A stretch of 64,000 bases of DNA, from positions 60,352,790 through 60,416,789 of the forward strand of contig NC_061115.1 in assembly GCF_002878395.1 (NCBI RefSeq). Reading direction: 5' to 3'. The position numbers and the translations under genes were made by a program. The notes under the pieces are model-generated. The model did not search any database. It had not been told where the DNA came from and was given only the letters and a program-made list of their open reading frames with translations. The stretch comes from Capsicum annuum. Its lineage: Eukaryota; Streptophyta; Magnoliopsida; Solanales; Solanaceae. Positions within the stretch are counted from its first letter, which is position 1, and each line of letters opens with the position of its first letter. Below, one piece after another: positions 45,738 through 57,730 of the stretch.

Positions 45738-46685
45738 TTGAAAGAAAAAGTTGCTGAACCTGAAGTGAAGAAGACACTACCATTGCCCTTCCCTCAAAGA
45801 CACATGAAAGTGAAGGAAGATGGCCTATTCAAAAAGTTCATTGATACATTTAATGATCTTCATATTAACTTACCTTTACTAGATATTTTGCAGAGTATGC
45901 CTAAGCTTGCAAAACACTTGAGGGATGTGGTGGAAAACAAGGTGAAATTGTAGGATGTGGGAGAAATAACACTCACTGAAGAGTGTAGTACGGTAGTGAC
46001 ATAGAAAATCCCCAAGAAATTGAGAGACCCAAGGAATTTTGATATCCCTATTCAAATTAGGAGCAAAGTGGTCCATACACTAAGTGACTTGGGGGCGAGC
46101 ATTAATTTGATGCCCCTATCGCTGTTTAATACATTGGGATTAGGAGAGCCAAAATCGATCAATATGGTAATGCAGATAAAAGATAGGACATTTAAACATC
46201 CGAAAGGAATAATTGAGAATATCCTCATAAAGGTTGGTAAATTCATTATACCTGCTAATTTTATTATTATTGATTTTGAGGAAGATGAACATGTGTGAAT
46301 CATCATGGGGCATCCATTTCTATCAACTGGAGGAGTGTTAATTGACATTAGATAAGGCACGTTCAAAATAAGGGTAGAGGATAAAAAGGTGGTGTTTGAT
46401 GTATACAATGAACCCACAATTTCATCCCAAGTTAAAGATTTGTGTATGATCAATGTTATTGAAGGGGACAAGTATGGGGTGGTTAGTCCTCAAAATACCT
46501 CTTCAAGCTACCTAATTGAGCAGACTAAGACTCTATCTCCTAAGCTTGACATGATGGAAGTTGATGAGCCTAAAAAGGCTAAAGTTGAGAAACCTGCTGC
46601 TCTTGAGAATTCACACCCAAAAAGGGTAAAAAGGAAAAGAAAATGGCCTCCAAGTGTTAGGAAAAAGATGAAGGAATATGGTTGA
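45738..46685 (+). pseudogene. Element D aspartic protease region (decayed, catalytic Asp kept)
   Basis: Open frame 45738-45953 contains the FPQRHMKVKEDGLFKKFIDT linker typical of these elements. 46020-46298 contains the protease: LSDLGASINLMPLSLF with the catalytic D-L-G (Asp codon 46086-46088), HPKGIIENILIKV and PANFIIIDFEED, then after one stop IIMGHPFLSTGGVLIDI. 46389-46685 is a basic C-terminal tail (PKRVKRKRKWPPS). In full relatives RT follows; here a GCGCTTCTTGGGAG segment typical of the post-pol region comes next (about 46717-46732), so pol is cleanly absent. Confidence 0.88.
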
Positions 46686-46924
46686 GTTGAGTTGGGTTGT
46701 GCCGCGATACTAAATTAGGCGCTTCTTGGGAGACTTCTTTTCATCTTTTTTATTTTTTATTTCATGTAGTTTTTGTTTTTGGTTGAGTGACAGGTTAATG
46801 GAAAGTCCAAGTGAGGTCCCATGAATCTCCTTTATGTGAAGATGCTACTAGCTAGGCCTAGAGGCCTCAGGGAGTATTTCTATCTCTTACTTTTATATTC
46901 ATTTTGGGGACAAAGTAGATTTTT

Positions 46925-46940
46925 AAGTGTGGGGTGGGGA
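46925..46940 (+). promoter_or_regulatory. Element D purine-rich (polypurine-like) tract
   Basis: AAGTGTGGGGTGGGGA follows TTTT, as in the 3' region of Athila/Tat/Ogre-like elements. It is over 1 kb from the remaining LTR sequence, so it may not be the priming tract itself. It is the source-like match for the filler at 40956-40986. Confidence 0.6.
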
Positions 46941-47985
46941 AATTCTCAAAATTTTGGCTCAATTAAAATTTTTTTAGATAGGAATAAGTGAGATATTTAA
47001 GTTGGTACTATTTTTTTTATTACATAATGCAAGTGGGTTTGTTTGTAAAAGCATGTTAATGGAGTGAATTGCTATTTTTGAGACTCTTAGGCTCAAGTTT
47101 ATGACTTTTGTTTATGGTGGCTTAAATTTTAATTCATGCTATTATTTGGTTGGGAATCTATGATGATCCTATTAAGTTCAGCATGTTCCATGTGTGATGT
47201 GAGATTTTTATATATTCCTTGTGGCATATGATGTCTAGAACTTGTCCGGTGTGTGTTCAAAGTGAAATAAAAAAATGTAGGGTTTAGGAAATGATATAGG
47301 CATTTCTTTGATAGCCTTGTTTTATACCTTCTTTTTGTCCTACCCTTGTGCATTATCCTAGTTAACCCCCATTGAGTCTTTAACTTTTTCTTTGGCAACC
47401 TCATAAGTAGCCTAATCCCTTCTTTGATAGACCATAATTTGATCCAAAAAGGTCTTAAGTTCTTTAATGAAAAAATTAATTGAGTAAGGAGCTTGAGAAA
47501 TTGAAGAAGAAAAAAGTGAAATTGATGCCCCAAGGTAATAGTTATTGGTGTATAAGTGATGTGTGATGGATGTTTGTGATATAATTTATTCTAAAAATAT
47601 TGCCATGATTGAGAAAAAAAGAGGAAAATTGAATCTTGAAGAAATAAACAATATGCCCACCATGTGTTTGTAAAAATGCCTAAAAGAGATGGGCAAAATA
47701 TAAGAATGGGGTAGACAAAAAATTGATGTAAATGAGTTGTTGGAGATTGGTTCTAATTGTATAATGTATTTTATTAAAGGTCTTAGAGAGGTTAGTAACT
47801 ATTTCCAAATAGTTTCTACCCATCCCTTAGCCTACATTACAACCCAGAAAAGACCTAATTGATTCTAAGCTTTACATTCGACTATTAGCGGAGCATTACA
47901 CTAAGGGAAAGCCTATGGTTCATTGTGTGTAACTTGTGAATCCCTTGTGAGAGTGAGCGTAATTTGATTCTTGTACCCATCATGT
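46941..47985 (+). other. Element D 3' non-coding region
   Basis: About 1 kb with no open frame supported. It ends where the shortened 3' LTR begins; the first 376 bp of that LTR and any adjacent polypurine tract are missing. Confidence 0.6.
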
Positions 47986-49438
47986 TAGCCTATGATTAGC
48001 TCGTGTTTCTAGTTCATCGTGTTGGATGTGGTATTGTTTTGAGCTTTAAATTATTGTGTTTAATATTATAGGATGCTTTTTTAATGGATTATGATGATAT
48101 ATTAAGGATATACAAGCTTCAAAAAAAGTGGGAACAACTCAAAAAGGCTCAGAATGGCTCAACAAAGGCACAATACGCAGATTGACTTACTTTTGGACCC
48201 CTAGAATATCTTGGGCATGTGTGGACTATAGGAGTGGCCAATGCACATTTATGAAACACCAATGGATTCATAAGATGCCTAAAATAGTATCAAATAGGAA
48301 CGTGATGGTCCTAATGGCGATTATACCGCAACACATGCTCATTTCGGTGCTCCCTTGCCTTAGAAAAATTTATGAAGACAACTTCTAGATAGTACGTGTG
48401 ATTAGTGTGTGCAGCATGCTCTATTCCTATGGATTAGAGGGTGAAACGCCTATTCCATTCCATAGGAATAGAGGGTGCAATGCACGCTCCACTCCACACC
48501 TGGGCGTTTTAAGCTAATTTGACTCCTACATGGTTTTGGCTTACCCTTATGCTATATATACATGTTGTATCACTTTTTTACGCATCTTTTGACATATTTT
48601 GGAGATAAAGGGGTTGCTATAACTTTATTATTAGGTTTTTATTTATTTTATTTAGTTCATACATATTTTTAGTCGTTAATTACAACCTTGTGATTGCTAT
48701 TATGACTATGAATGGCTAAACGCCCCCTTTTCGGGGTTGAAGCCAAGAACATGATTATCATTTCTATGGATTAAGTTTTTTTTCTTTGCTTATCAATATT
48801 GTTTGTTTGTATATTCTTATTATAACTATTTTAAGGGTTTACGACCCTTAGAATACTTTCATTGTCCACCTTGTGAACTGGAGAGAGGGAATAGGGCAAT
48901 AGAACATGGGAATAAGAAGAGTATAGTTCTTAATTCTTTATAAAATAAGAAACTTGAATTAGTATCTAGGACAGGGATGTACTTAGATACCTTAATTGAT
49001 TCATATGTAGTGATATTTGTTGAGAAAAGTGAATTATTACATCCCTACTCAACGATGTAGGTATAAGGTTCAACTTAGGTAATAGGTTAGAGGTTGGGAA
49101 ACCATAATCACCCAATTAACCCTACAAATCAACAATCAAGATAAGCAAAGTTAACGAATGAAGTCCAATACCATAATATAATTGTTCAGAGTGCTTCAAA
49201 CCTGGGTTTTCTCCTACTAATTGTCTTAAGATCTTTACTTTATGCTTTGTTTACTTTCCTTGCAATTATAACTTCCAAACTCTCTTTGGTTACTTTCGCA
49301 TCAATTAAATCTAAACTGTAAACTAAAATCAAATCGTTGCCAAATCTAGTTTCTGTGTGATCGCTAACTCGGCTTTTTGAAGGCCATTATATTACTTTGT
49401 AGACCATGTACACTTGCGTGTGCACTTGGACACTATCA
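47986..49438 (+). mobile_element. Element D 3' LTR, missing its first 376 bp
   Basis: Aligns with 42717-44177 and ends GACACTATCA next to the ATCAC duplication. No match to 42341-42716 is found in the preceding kilobase. Confidence 0.87.
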
Positions 49439-51551
49439 ATCACTTCTATAGCTAATAATTTGGAAGGTCTATACGTAATTTGGGAACTGAGTGTCCGAAC
49501 CTATGATATGATACATCATAGCGCAAGAAACATGTATGCAATCAGTACTTTAAATGTACTGGTATGCTAAATGGGTAACGCTGACATGCATGGTTTCGTG
49601 TGCATGAGCAATAACTGACTGAATAAACAGTATGAAGTACTGAATAGTATGCATGAAATCTTTAAATTTAAAAAATGCATGAACAAGCATAAAAAAAGTC
49701 CTAAATATAATCTATAAACTAAAATTTGATAAGTGAATAACTGATATCTGTATGCTATGGCTAGGAAAAACAGAAACTGAATTATTGGGATGATTACTAG
49801 ACTGAGACTGTGGGAGCTATCATCTAACCGACATGCCCCAATATGTGCAAATTAGGGTCCAACCTATGAACCTAATTAGTAGGGTATCAGTACTATGCCA
49901 TGGATACTAACACTAGATGTGTGGATCAACTAAGCTACTAAATAACCATGATGTCAAGCCTAAACTGATGGGTGACAACTGGGAGGAGTCAAGCATAAAA
50001 TGACGGGTGACCTTTGAGAAGTAGTCAAGTCTGAGCTGACGGGTATCTCCTCATATCCTATGCTGGCTACATAGTTCTGGAGTACAGGGACTGCTATTAA
50101 CGACTCTGCCTAACTGGTGAGGAAGCCTTCATCCCTGCACTCTCTCGGTGCTAAATACTACTATCAATTGAACTGACTCGGGATACTGAACTGTTCTAAA
50201 TTTAACTGATTACGATGACTGACTGAACTTATAATGCTCATAACACATTTTGAAGCTAAACTGAAGATACTGAGACTAAGTAAACAACTAATTTTTTGGG
50301 TATTCATAACCCTCAGGACTCGATAGAAATAATAGAAAAATAGTACTAAAACTTTGGAAACATAATATTAAAGAATTTATTCAAAATTCATTCTTGTAGG
50401 TATTTCATCAAACACTTGATATGTATAGTTTAAGCCAAGCATGGGATAGTGTAAAACCTGGTTTAATAACGTGATTTCAACATCAGTAACACTTAATCAT
50501 GATTTTAATTCAGTGAATAAGAAAATTAAAACATGTGGGGCTTGATAACAACAATTTCATGTAAGCATGGTATAAAATCAAGATTCATGATTAATATCGC
50601 AATTTAAAATCACAATAACTTGTAATAATCACATCTTTGAATTTAAAATTAGATACTTGGACTCCATGGGTAAAAAGAACCCATGGATGAACACTTAACA
50701 TACTTGGGTTGATGAATTTGTGAGAGTTCTTCAGGGTTTTTCTTGAGATTTGATCTTGAATCTTGAAGGTTAAGGTTTTTTTTTGAGAGAAGATTAGTTT
50801 CTTTGAGAGAAATTATGAGTAATGGGGCACATAATGCCCCTTTAGGGTTTTGAATTTCGTGTTTTGAACGAGTTTTGGGCCTTGTGAAAAGACCAAACGA
50901 TCCCTAGAATTTAAATTGTGAAACTAGAAATCCTAATTTTGGCACCCATAATGACGTGGTACAATCGCATTGGGCCACTGGAAAAGGGATCATCACAACT
51001 TTACAAAGTGGCACAATAAGGTGAAATTGCGTTGAGCCACTGGAAAAGGATGATTCCGAACTGGACCCTTGGCGCGACGTGGAGCCATCGCAATGCCCCA
51101 CTGAACGTGAATTTGATCCTTAGTGCGATGCGGTGAAATCGTGGTGCTCCACTGGAAAAGGACGAATGTGGTTTTTCTCAGCACCGTGACGTGGCCTTAT
51201 CGCATTGAGCTACTATTTTTGACTAAAAGTGCCATAACTTCTCACTCGAGTATTGGATTTAGGCTAAATTTATATCATTGGAAAGCTAATTCAATTTTCT
51301 ATAACTTTGTGGTCTTGAGCTTGAAAATTACAAATAGTGAACAAGATATTCTCAATTGAAGTTGACTATTGCAACAAACTTCCCAAAAACTCAATTAGTA
51401 AGGGATATTTTAATTCTTCAAATAGCTGGGAGTTATTTTGAGGCCTTAACATACATCAAAATAACTCATAAAACTATCAAAGAACTATAATGCACTTTGC
51501 ATGAGCTTGAAACATGGATCTAACATAGGTTTGGATCTTTGGGGTATTATA
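49439..51551 (-). mobile_element. Element C2 5' LTR, upstream piece
   Basis: Continuation of the LTR interrupted by D; together with 41958-42340 it gives about 2.49 kb. The LTR start (right end) reads GGGGTATTATA on the + strand. The segment at 50930-51220 holds repeated GTGAAATCG/ATGGAGCCATCG-type strings spaced 40-70 bp apart. Confidence 0.88.
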
Positions 51552-51556
51552 TGTAA

Positions 51557-51897
51557 GCAACCAACTCTGCACTTTAGCTCGATGTAGCACCCATGATATC
51601 AGTCATCTTCTAAACCATATCAAGAAACTCCAATGGATCCTCTTCAGACTTGGACCCTAAAAACAAAGGGGGATTCATTCGAGTAAAATCCCGAATCCTA
51701 GTTTCAGCTGTATTTGCCACTAGATTAGCTGGGGCAACAACCTGTTGATTGTTTTGAGAAGTTACTTAATAAGATAAAGTAGTGAATGTAGCTCTGAACT
51801 TAGCATGAGAGACACGCTTATTCAGGGGATCTTCCTGAACAGGTGGAGGTACAGTCTGGTTCCCATTCCTTCTTCCGTTATTCTTTTAGGGAGACAT
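51557..51897 (-). pseudogene. Element C1 gag N terminus
   Basis: Starts at ATG 51897 (MSP, stop, KNNGRRN). It contains FRATFTTL near 51790-51815, and RIRDFTRMNPPLFLGSKSEE with DPLEFLDMV near 51620-51690, the usual gag N-terminal segment. It ends in AELVA at the C2 insertion point and continues at 39240. Confidence 0.85.
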
Positions 51898-52098
51898 TTT
51901 CTATAACATAATAAAGTATGGATTAGAAGGAGAGTTTAAATAGATCCCACGCTCACTCACATGACATGAAAATAGAAGGAAACTTTTCCTAAAATGTCTT
52001 GTTGCCTCTCGTCCATAAGTATGGCGAGCTTTACACCCATGCAAAATACTTAACTCAATACATCTTTAAAGACTTCATAGGATACAATAAAACCTTAG

Positions 52099-52111
52099 GC
52101 TCTGATACAAA
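52099..52111 (-). promoter_or_regulatory. Element C1 primer-binding site
   Basis: The complement reads TTTGTATCAGAGCC, i.e. the initiator-Met TGGTATCAGAGC with one change, lying just inside the LTR end at 52116. Confidence 0.8.
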
Positions 52112-52115
52112 GTTT

Positions 52116-54347
52116 TTTCATGACCCAAGGCTACCCCCTAGTCGTGACAATGGTATTTATAGTCACAAGTTACAACAAGCTAACCCATAAGCTGTACCTG
52201 CTGTGAGCACTGAATAACTGATAATAAAGGCATGTGGAAAACAACTGATAAATGCCATAAGGTTTTAAATATTGAAAATGTATTTGAATCTACATGTCTA
52301 AAAACATCTGAAAAAATTCTAAAATCTAACTGATAACACTGATAAACTAATTGAATGTTAGAATGTCTAAAAAGCCTCTAACTGACTGACTATGGAGTTG
52401 ATGGGATAAACCTCCAACTAACTAAAATAGAGAAATACTGTAATGACTGGATGAAATATAAACTCATCTCTGGAAGATGAGGACTCACCACTGCTGCTGC
52501 TACGGGGATGCTGAACTATCTAAAAGTAGTCAGGAAACTGAGCATCCAAACCTATGATATAAGACATCATAGTGCAAAGAAAAGTATGTGGTCAGTACTT
52601 TGAATGTACTGGTATATGAGATGAGGTTAGTCTTAAATGAATAGGTTCATATGCATAAAATAATGGCTAACTGGATAGCATGAGATAACTGATGCATAAA
52701 TGCGTGAAAGCTGTAAAATCTGAGAATGCATGACCAAGTATATAACATGATATTGAAATAGTCTGTAAATTGAAAATACTAAAATCTGGTCAATTGAATA
52801 ACTAATGAACTGTATTCTATGGTCAAACAAACCTGGACTGAATACTAAACTGTGAGAGGTATCATCTAACTGATATGCCCCAATCTGAGCTAATGGGGTC
52901 AAACGTGTAATCCCAGTTGGAAGGGTGTCATTACTAAGCCACGGGTACTAATAATGGGTGTGTGGATTCTCTAAAATAATTTTCTGAAGGACTAATGAGT
53001 CTCCCTCATCTGGCAGGTGCTTTAATGAGATACGTGTTACCCTCAACTGGCAGGTAAGCAGTTCATCAACCTTCAACTGGCAGGTTGATGTCTCTAACCT
53101 ACGTTGGCTATGTATTTCTGTAACCAAGGGACTTCTATTAAAGATCACACCCTGTACTAGAAGGTGAGCTCCCATATAGAGTTTTCTCTAGGCTAAATCC
53201 TGCTCCCAATTGAATGATATTAATTAGTGGATTAAACTAAGCTTAATTGAACAAACAACTGATCATAATAACTAACTAAATGATATTGGTCATGGTATAT
53301 CTGAAATCATTCTAAAGATACTGAAATTATGTAAAGAAATAGGTATTAGGTGTTCATAACCCACTTGCACTGAATAAAAAAACAATAAGGACATATGAAG
53401 CTTTAAAAAAAACATAATGAAGGATCATTGCCCAAAATCCACCATTTAGACATTTTATCAAACACATGGAAAACATAAACTTAAGCATGGAAATGGGTAA
53501 AGCATGTGATTGAAACCATAGTTGCAATACTAAAACCATGAATTAGGGTTATAACATGAGGATTCCCATAGTCAAATCATATAAGGGCTCATTCCATCGA
53601 AAAACACTTGTAATCAAAATCAATAGCAACTTCATGGGGACAATTCATCATAAACATGTAAAAACTAATAATTTGATATAAAAAAGGGATTCTTGGACTC
53701 CATGGGATGAAAGAGCCCATGGATAAACATCACACATACCTTAAACCTTCAATCGTGAAAGAGAAACACAAATCGTTGAGCTTCTTTGAAGGTTCTTAGA
53801 TTTGGTAACTTGATTTCTTAGTTTTCTTGGAGAGAAAGGAATGAAATTGATGAACTTGGGGGAATGATTAGGGTTTTATTTTTGAGAGGAAATTGGGGGG
53901 AAATAGGCATATATTTCCCTAACTGAAGTTTAATTCATGGTTTTTATGAACTAGATTGAGGGGAAAAGACGTAATTGCCTCTTAGACATTTAAATTAGTA
54001 ATTGGAATATGGATTGAAGGGAAACTATGATGCGTTGGGTGCCTCATTGCTATAGCCACTATGACGCACCACTATCACGGGGAACGGCTGGAATCGAAAT
54101 AAAAAAATAATTCAATTCTCATCCAAAAAATCCAAAACTTCCCCCAGACATGCTCCTTTCACTCCTGAACATAAATTAACTCAAAAACCTACGTCTAGGG
54201 GTTGGGAAGACTCATTTAAAAATCCTCAAAGTTAAGAGGCAAAAAATAATACTAAGTCCCCAAAACTTAGTAAAATTTTCAGGCCTTAATCCTCTTATGG
54301 ATGCAACTAGGAGCTGAACTGTGCTAATAAAAGTATGGGGTATTACA
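52116..54347 (-). mobile_element. Element C1 5' LTR
   Basis: 2,232 bp, aligned end to end with 32558-34769; starts TTTCATGACCC and ends GGGGTATTACA. Confidence 0.9.
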
Positions 54348-55919
54348 CTACAGGAGGAAAATGTTTATTCATCGAGTTGTATTTTTTACTTCCTTGTTGT
54401 AGTTGAGTCTTTGTGAATTATTTTTAAGATTTTCCTATATTATCTTATGACTGTAATAGGTTTTGAGGTACATACCTTTCCTTTTTAATCATCTAGAGTT
54501 TGGTGATCGTTTAAGCTAGAGTTAGCTTATGGTGTCCAGTTAGAGTTAACTTGAGGTTGAAGCAGTAGAGCTATTGCTTGTGTTTACTTTTAATAGAGTT
54601 ATTACTAGGAAACAAAGGATTAGGAGGTTAATACTTGGAGTCTGTATTCAAGAAGTTTCTTGGATATAGTGGAGCTTAGAAATCCTAGAGGAAGGTCGTG
54701 GTTTTTTCTTCCTTGAATAAGGAGTTTCCACATAAGAACCTTGTATCTTCTGTTTACTTTATTCATGCACTTCTTACTTTAAATATCTCCCAGTTCTTGT
54801 TGTGTTAGTGTATCCAAAAACCGGTCCTTAAGTTGAGGAGCAACCTACCGCAAATCATCATTTATGTCACATGAGACATTTTAAGTAAAAAGAGGTTTTC
54901 TACATGAGACAATTCCTAGCTTGTATTAGAATTTTGATATGTTATATATTCATCTTCTCGTAGGTGTAAAATTTTGGAGTTCCACTTGTCATTTTTAACT
55001 ATGTAAGATTCATATTATTACCTAATTTTTATGACATGACTTCATAAATAATTAATTTAATGCATACATGTAACTCCAATATTATTTCAAGGCATTTCAA
55101 ATATTTTTCCATAAAAATGAAGATAAGATTAACTTGATTCTCACTAGGAATTATTGAACAAAAAGCTTAAGAGGATGTAGAATAACAAAAGTACACATTT
55201 TTATTAAATCTCAGATCATGAAATTAAAATGCTACCATATATATAATATATATAATTTGTTTCACCTGCAAAATGTCTAGTTCATTTGCAACACCTAGCA
55301 TACCCAATTGCATGTTAATTTTGAAAAATACAAGACTACGGAAGAAAAGTACAAAAATAAAAGAACATCGGATACCAACTTTAGCTATTTAATTATTGTA
55401 CTATTAATGATAAATCCTTCCAAACTTCCTCCTTAGGAGCTCACATAGTGGCTCCTAGTCCTGGTGAATTTTCACAGTGGTAATAGTGTTTCTTAAATAT
55501 AGTAGATTACATCGAACAACTGTCAGTCTCTATGTGTCATGACCTTCGATTGCAAAACAATCACTCAATTACGTGGTGATCAGGTATACAAGTGTGTGCA
55601 CTTGAACCACAAAAAAATAAAATTTTTGTAGAACCTCATATGAAGAAATTATAATGCGATACCCCTAAACTACAAACTATCACACAATGGATTTTCATAG
55701 ATTTAAGAAGGATTATTTGCTAGATATGTATTTGTTGGTATAATATACCACACTAATTAAATTATAGTTAAAATAATAGAATTTTAAAAAATATATTAAA
55801 ATATCTTCAGGTTGAGCGCGGATATCTCACTCTCTTCTTGGAGATTCAATCCCACTACGGCATATGCACCTATAATATATAGTTTATTCAGTACAAATCT
55901 AGAAGAAGTCCAGTCAACC
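54348..55919 (+). other. Copia LTR-like end, then unassigned sequence
   Basis: 54640-54780 resembles the downstream part of a plant copia LTR (GGAAGGTCGTGGTTTTTTC, then GAGTTTCCACATAAGAACCT and TTGTATCTTCTGTTTACTT). The typical primer site after it is not seen. 54880-55900 is AT-rich; a GC-richer piece at 55400-55620 looks exon-like but is not recognised. Confidence 0.4.
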
Positions 55920-57730
55920 ACCAGACCTCAAAAATTCATCAATGAATATTATGGGTGTTGGAAAACCTGAATGTGTGACTTCATCATGGCTGAAGATTCT
56001 AAGCTTTGAAATGTCATTAAGGATGAACCTTTTATTTCTACAAGGGAAATAATGATTGGAGATGTGACCTCAAAAGTTTCTAAGACTAAGAAGGAATTTG
56101 ATAAGGCAGATAGAAAGAATATAGAAAAGAATTACAAGGCCAAGAAGATCCTTGTATGTGGCATCGATCCTGATGAGTAAAATAGGATCTCTTCCTATCA
56201 AACTGCTAATGAGATTTCAGATTGTCTCCAGACAGCCCATGAAAAAACCACTCAGGTTAAGCAATCCAAGGTAGAAATGTTGACAAATCAGTATGAGACC
56301 TTCACTATGCAGGAATGGGAGTCCATTCAAGAGATACACACCAGGTTAATTGCTATAATAAATGAGTTATACTATCTTGGTGAAGTTATTCCTACTCATA
56401 AGCAGGTTAGGAATTTCTTGAGCATTCAGCCAAACAGGTAGGAAAGCAAATCTGACATAATTACTAAAGCCAGGGATATGAATAAAATACAAAAAGATGA
56501 GCTCATTGGAAATATCAAAACCTATGAGATGTTGAAGAAGCTTAGGAAGTTAAAGGTTGAACCCAAGGATGAAAAGAGTCTGATCCCTAAGGATGGAAAA
56601 AAATTCACCACTCAAAAATATGATGATACAACCTATATTATAAAATGTGTTCTCAAAGCCTTAAAAGAATCTGAGGTTGTACCTAAAAGAAGAGATTATA
56701 GCGGGATCTTAAAGGAAAAAAAGAAAGTGACACATGTAACCAATGTGGCAAGCCTGATCAATAAATGAATGATTTCCCTTTATATAAAATAAAATACAAA
56801 GAACATCCTAAGCAAGTTGGTTGTAAATATAAGGGCAAGGACCAAGTTCCCTTGAAGTACAACAAGAAGGCTGAAGCGGGCAAAATTTTTAATCAAGTGT
56901 TGCCAGCCTGCTCGGGCAACTCCTCTAGTGATTCAGAACAAGGAGCTGATGTTATCATAATGGTAATGGAAGATAAAGTATCAGTGTTAGACTTGTTCTT
57001 TACTCTGATGGAAGATACTGATGATGAGGTAGATAAACTAGTTACTCTCTTTGAAATTAAGAAAAATTTGAAGGACTACTCTCTAAGTAAGCTAAGATCT
57101 CTTGCTTTTGTGTTGATTTATTCCTTGGATAACCATGTTAATGAAAAGTAAAATCTGAAGAAAACCCTTAAAAAATATGAGGAATAATTTATTGAGTTGA
57201 GTGTCTAAGTGTTTGAGCTAACCAATGAGAAGGAAAAGCTGTAGAAAGATCTGACAAAGTGTGAAGAACAAAATGGTGGAGCTGAGTGTGCAAGCTGCTG
57301 AGCAGCAAACAATCTACAAGAATCTCTCTTGTAAGAATGATCTTCTAAATGAAATACTATATGAGAAAATCAAGATTGATTCCAAGGGAAAGGTGAGGGA
57401 AGTAGTATACAATTTCAGCTAGAAGTAGATTTGGCTAAAACCAAGTCTGACATAACTGCTTCACTTGAGAGAAACAGAGTTCTTGAGAAGGAACTATTTT
57501 TTGTAAAGACTGAACTTGAGAAATCTATCAAGTGGAATACACCTTCACAAATACTAACTACCTTCATTAGCCAAGAATCTAGTGGCGGAAGAGGCTTGGA
57601 ATACAACAGTCAAGAAGACAGACCTAGTTTTTGGGTAAGCCATGCAAGGAGAAAAATAATGTCCTATGTATTTATTATGGAAAGGATGGTCACACTAAGG
57701 ATATATGTCACTCCAAAACTAAAATTTTAG
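55920..57730 (+). pseudogene. Ty1/copia gag (UBN2 type), decayed
   Basis: In order: NEYYGCWKT and CDFIMAEDSKL (55945-56005), KTKKEFDKADRKNIEKNYKA (56085-56150), LVCGIDPDE, CLQTAHEKTTQVKQSKVEML, SIQEIHTRLIAIINELYYLG (to 56390), then DELIGNIKTYEMLKK (56496-56540). This is the UBN2/gag-polypeptide domain of plant copia elements. A long charged region follows (56765-57151; SSSDSEQGAD and DEVTLFE-like acidic parts), then a coiled-coil stretch (57431-57530) and a decayed zinc knuckle CIYYGKDGHTKDIC (57667-57708; second Cys is Tyr). Stops and frameshifts throughout. No protease, integrase or RT follows. Confidence 0.88.

Larger units (their letters stand above)
42341..49438 (+). mobile_element. Element D: Athila/Tat-type gypsy with gag and protease only
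   Basis: Bounded by a perfect target duplication ATCAC (42336-42340 and 49439-49443) and inverted ends TGAT..ATCA. It has a 5' LTR (42341-44177), a primer site of the Athila/Tat type (44182-44201), gag (about 44430-45700), protease (about 45738-46685), a purine-rich tract (46925-46940), 3' non-coding sequence, and a shortened 3' LTR (47986-49438). No RT, RNase H or integrase is present: protease ends about 240 bp before the purine tract. It would need enzymes from a full relative. Confidence 0.9.
39246..51551 (-). mobile_element. Ty3/gypsy element C2, inserted in C1 gag
   Basis: Bounded by a perfect 5-bp duplication TGTAA (39241-39245 and 51552-51556). Ends are TATAATGACC (left) and GGGGTATTATA (right), i.e. 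the group's TGTAAC..GTTACA ends with TG/CA changed to TA/TA. Contents right to left: 5' LTR (51551 to 41958, split by D), primer site, gag N terminus, part of later gag, zinc-knuckle region and start of protease, a deletion junction with a 31-bp filler, and a shortened 3' LTR (39246-40955). All RT, RNase H and integrase are gone. Confidence 0.92.
32558..54347 (-). mobile_element. Ty3/gypsy element C1 (chromovirus), host of nested C2 and D
   Basis: A minus-strand element with both LTRs nearly full length: 5' LTR 52116-54347 and 3' LTR 32558-34769. Between them, right to left: initiator-Met primer site (52099-52111), gag N terminus (51557-51897), inserted C2 (39246-51551), rest of gag (38441-39240), protease, RT, RNase H, integrase with chromodomain (about 35040-38440), polypurine tract (34770-34787). 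Removing C2 and one TGTAA copy restores the gag frame across the join. The flanks (caaaa at left, ctaca at right) do not form a clean target duplication. Confidence 0.9.

Noticed and set aside
46052..46471. 139-residue minus-strand open frame
   Set aside because: It is the antisense of the element D protease.
47129..47533. 134-residue minus-strand open frame, as a possible env-like gene of element D
   Set aside because: It is antisense to the element, basic and low-complexity, and shows no membrane segment or family motif.
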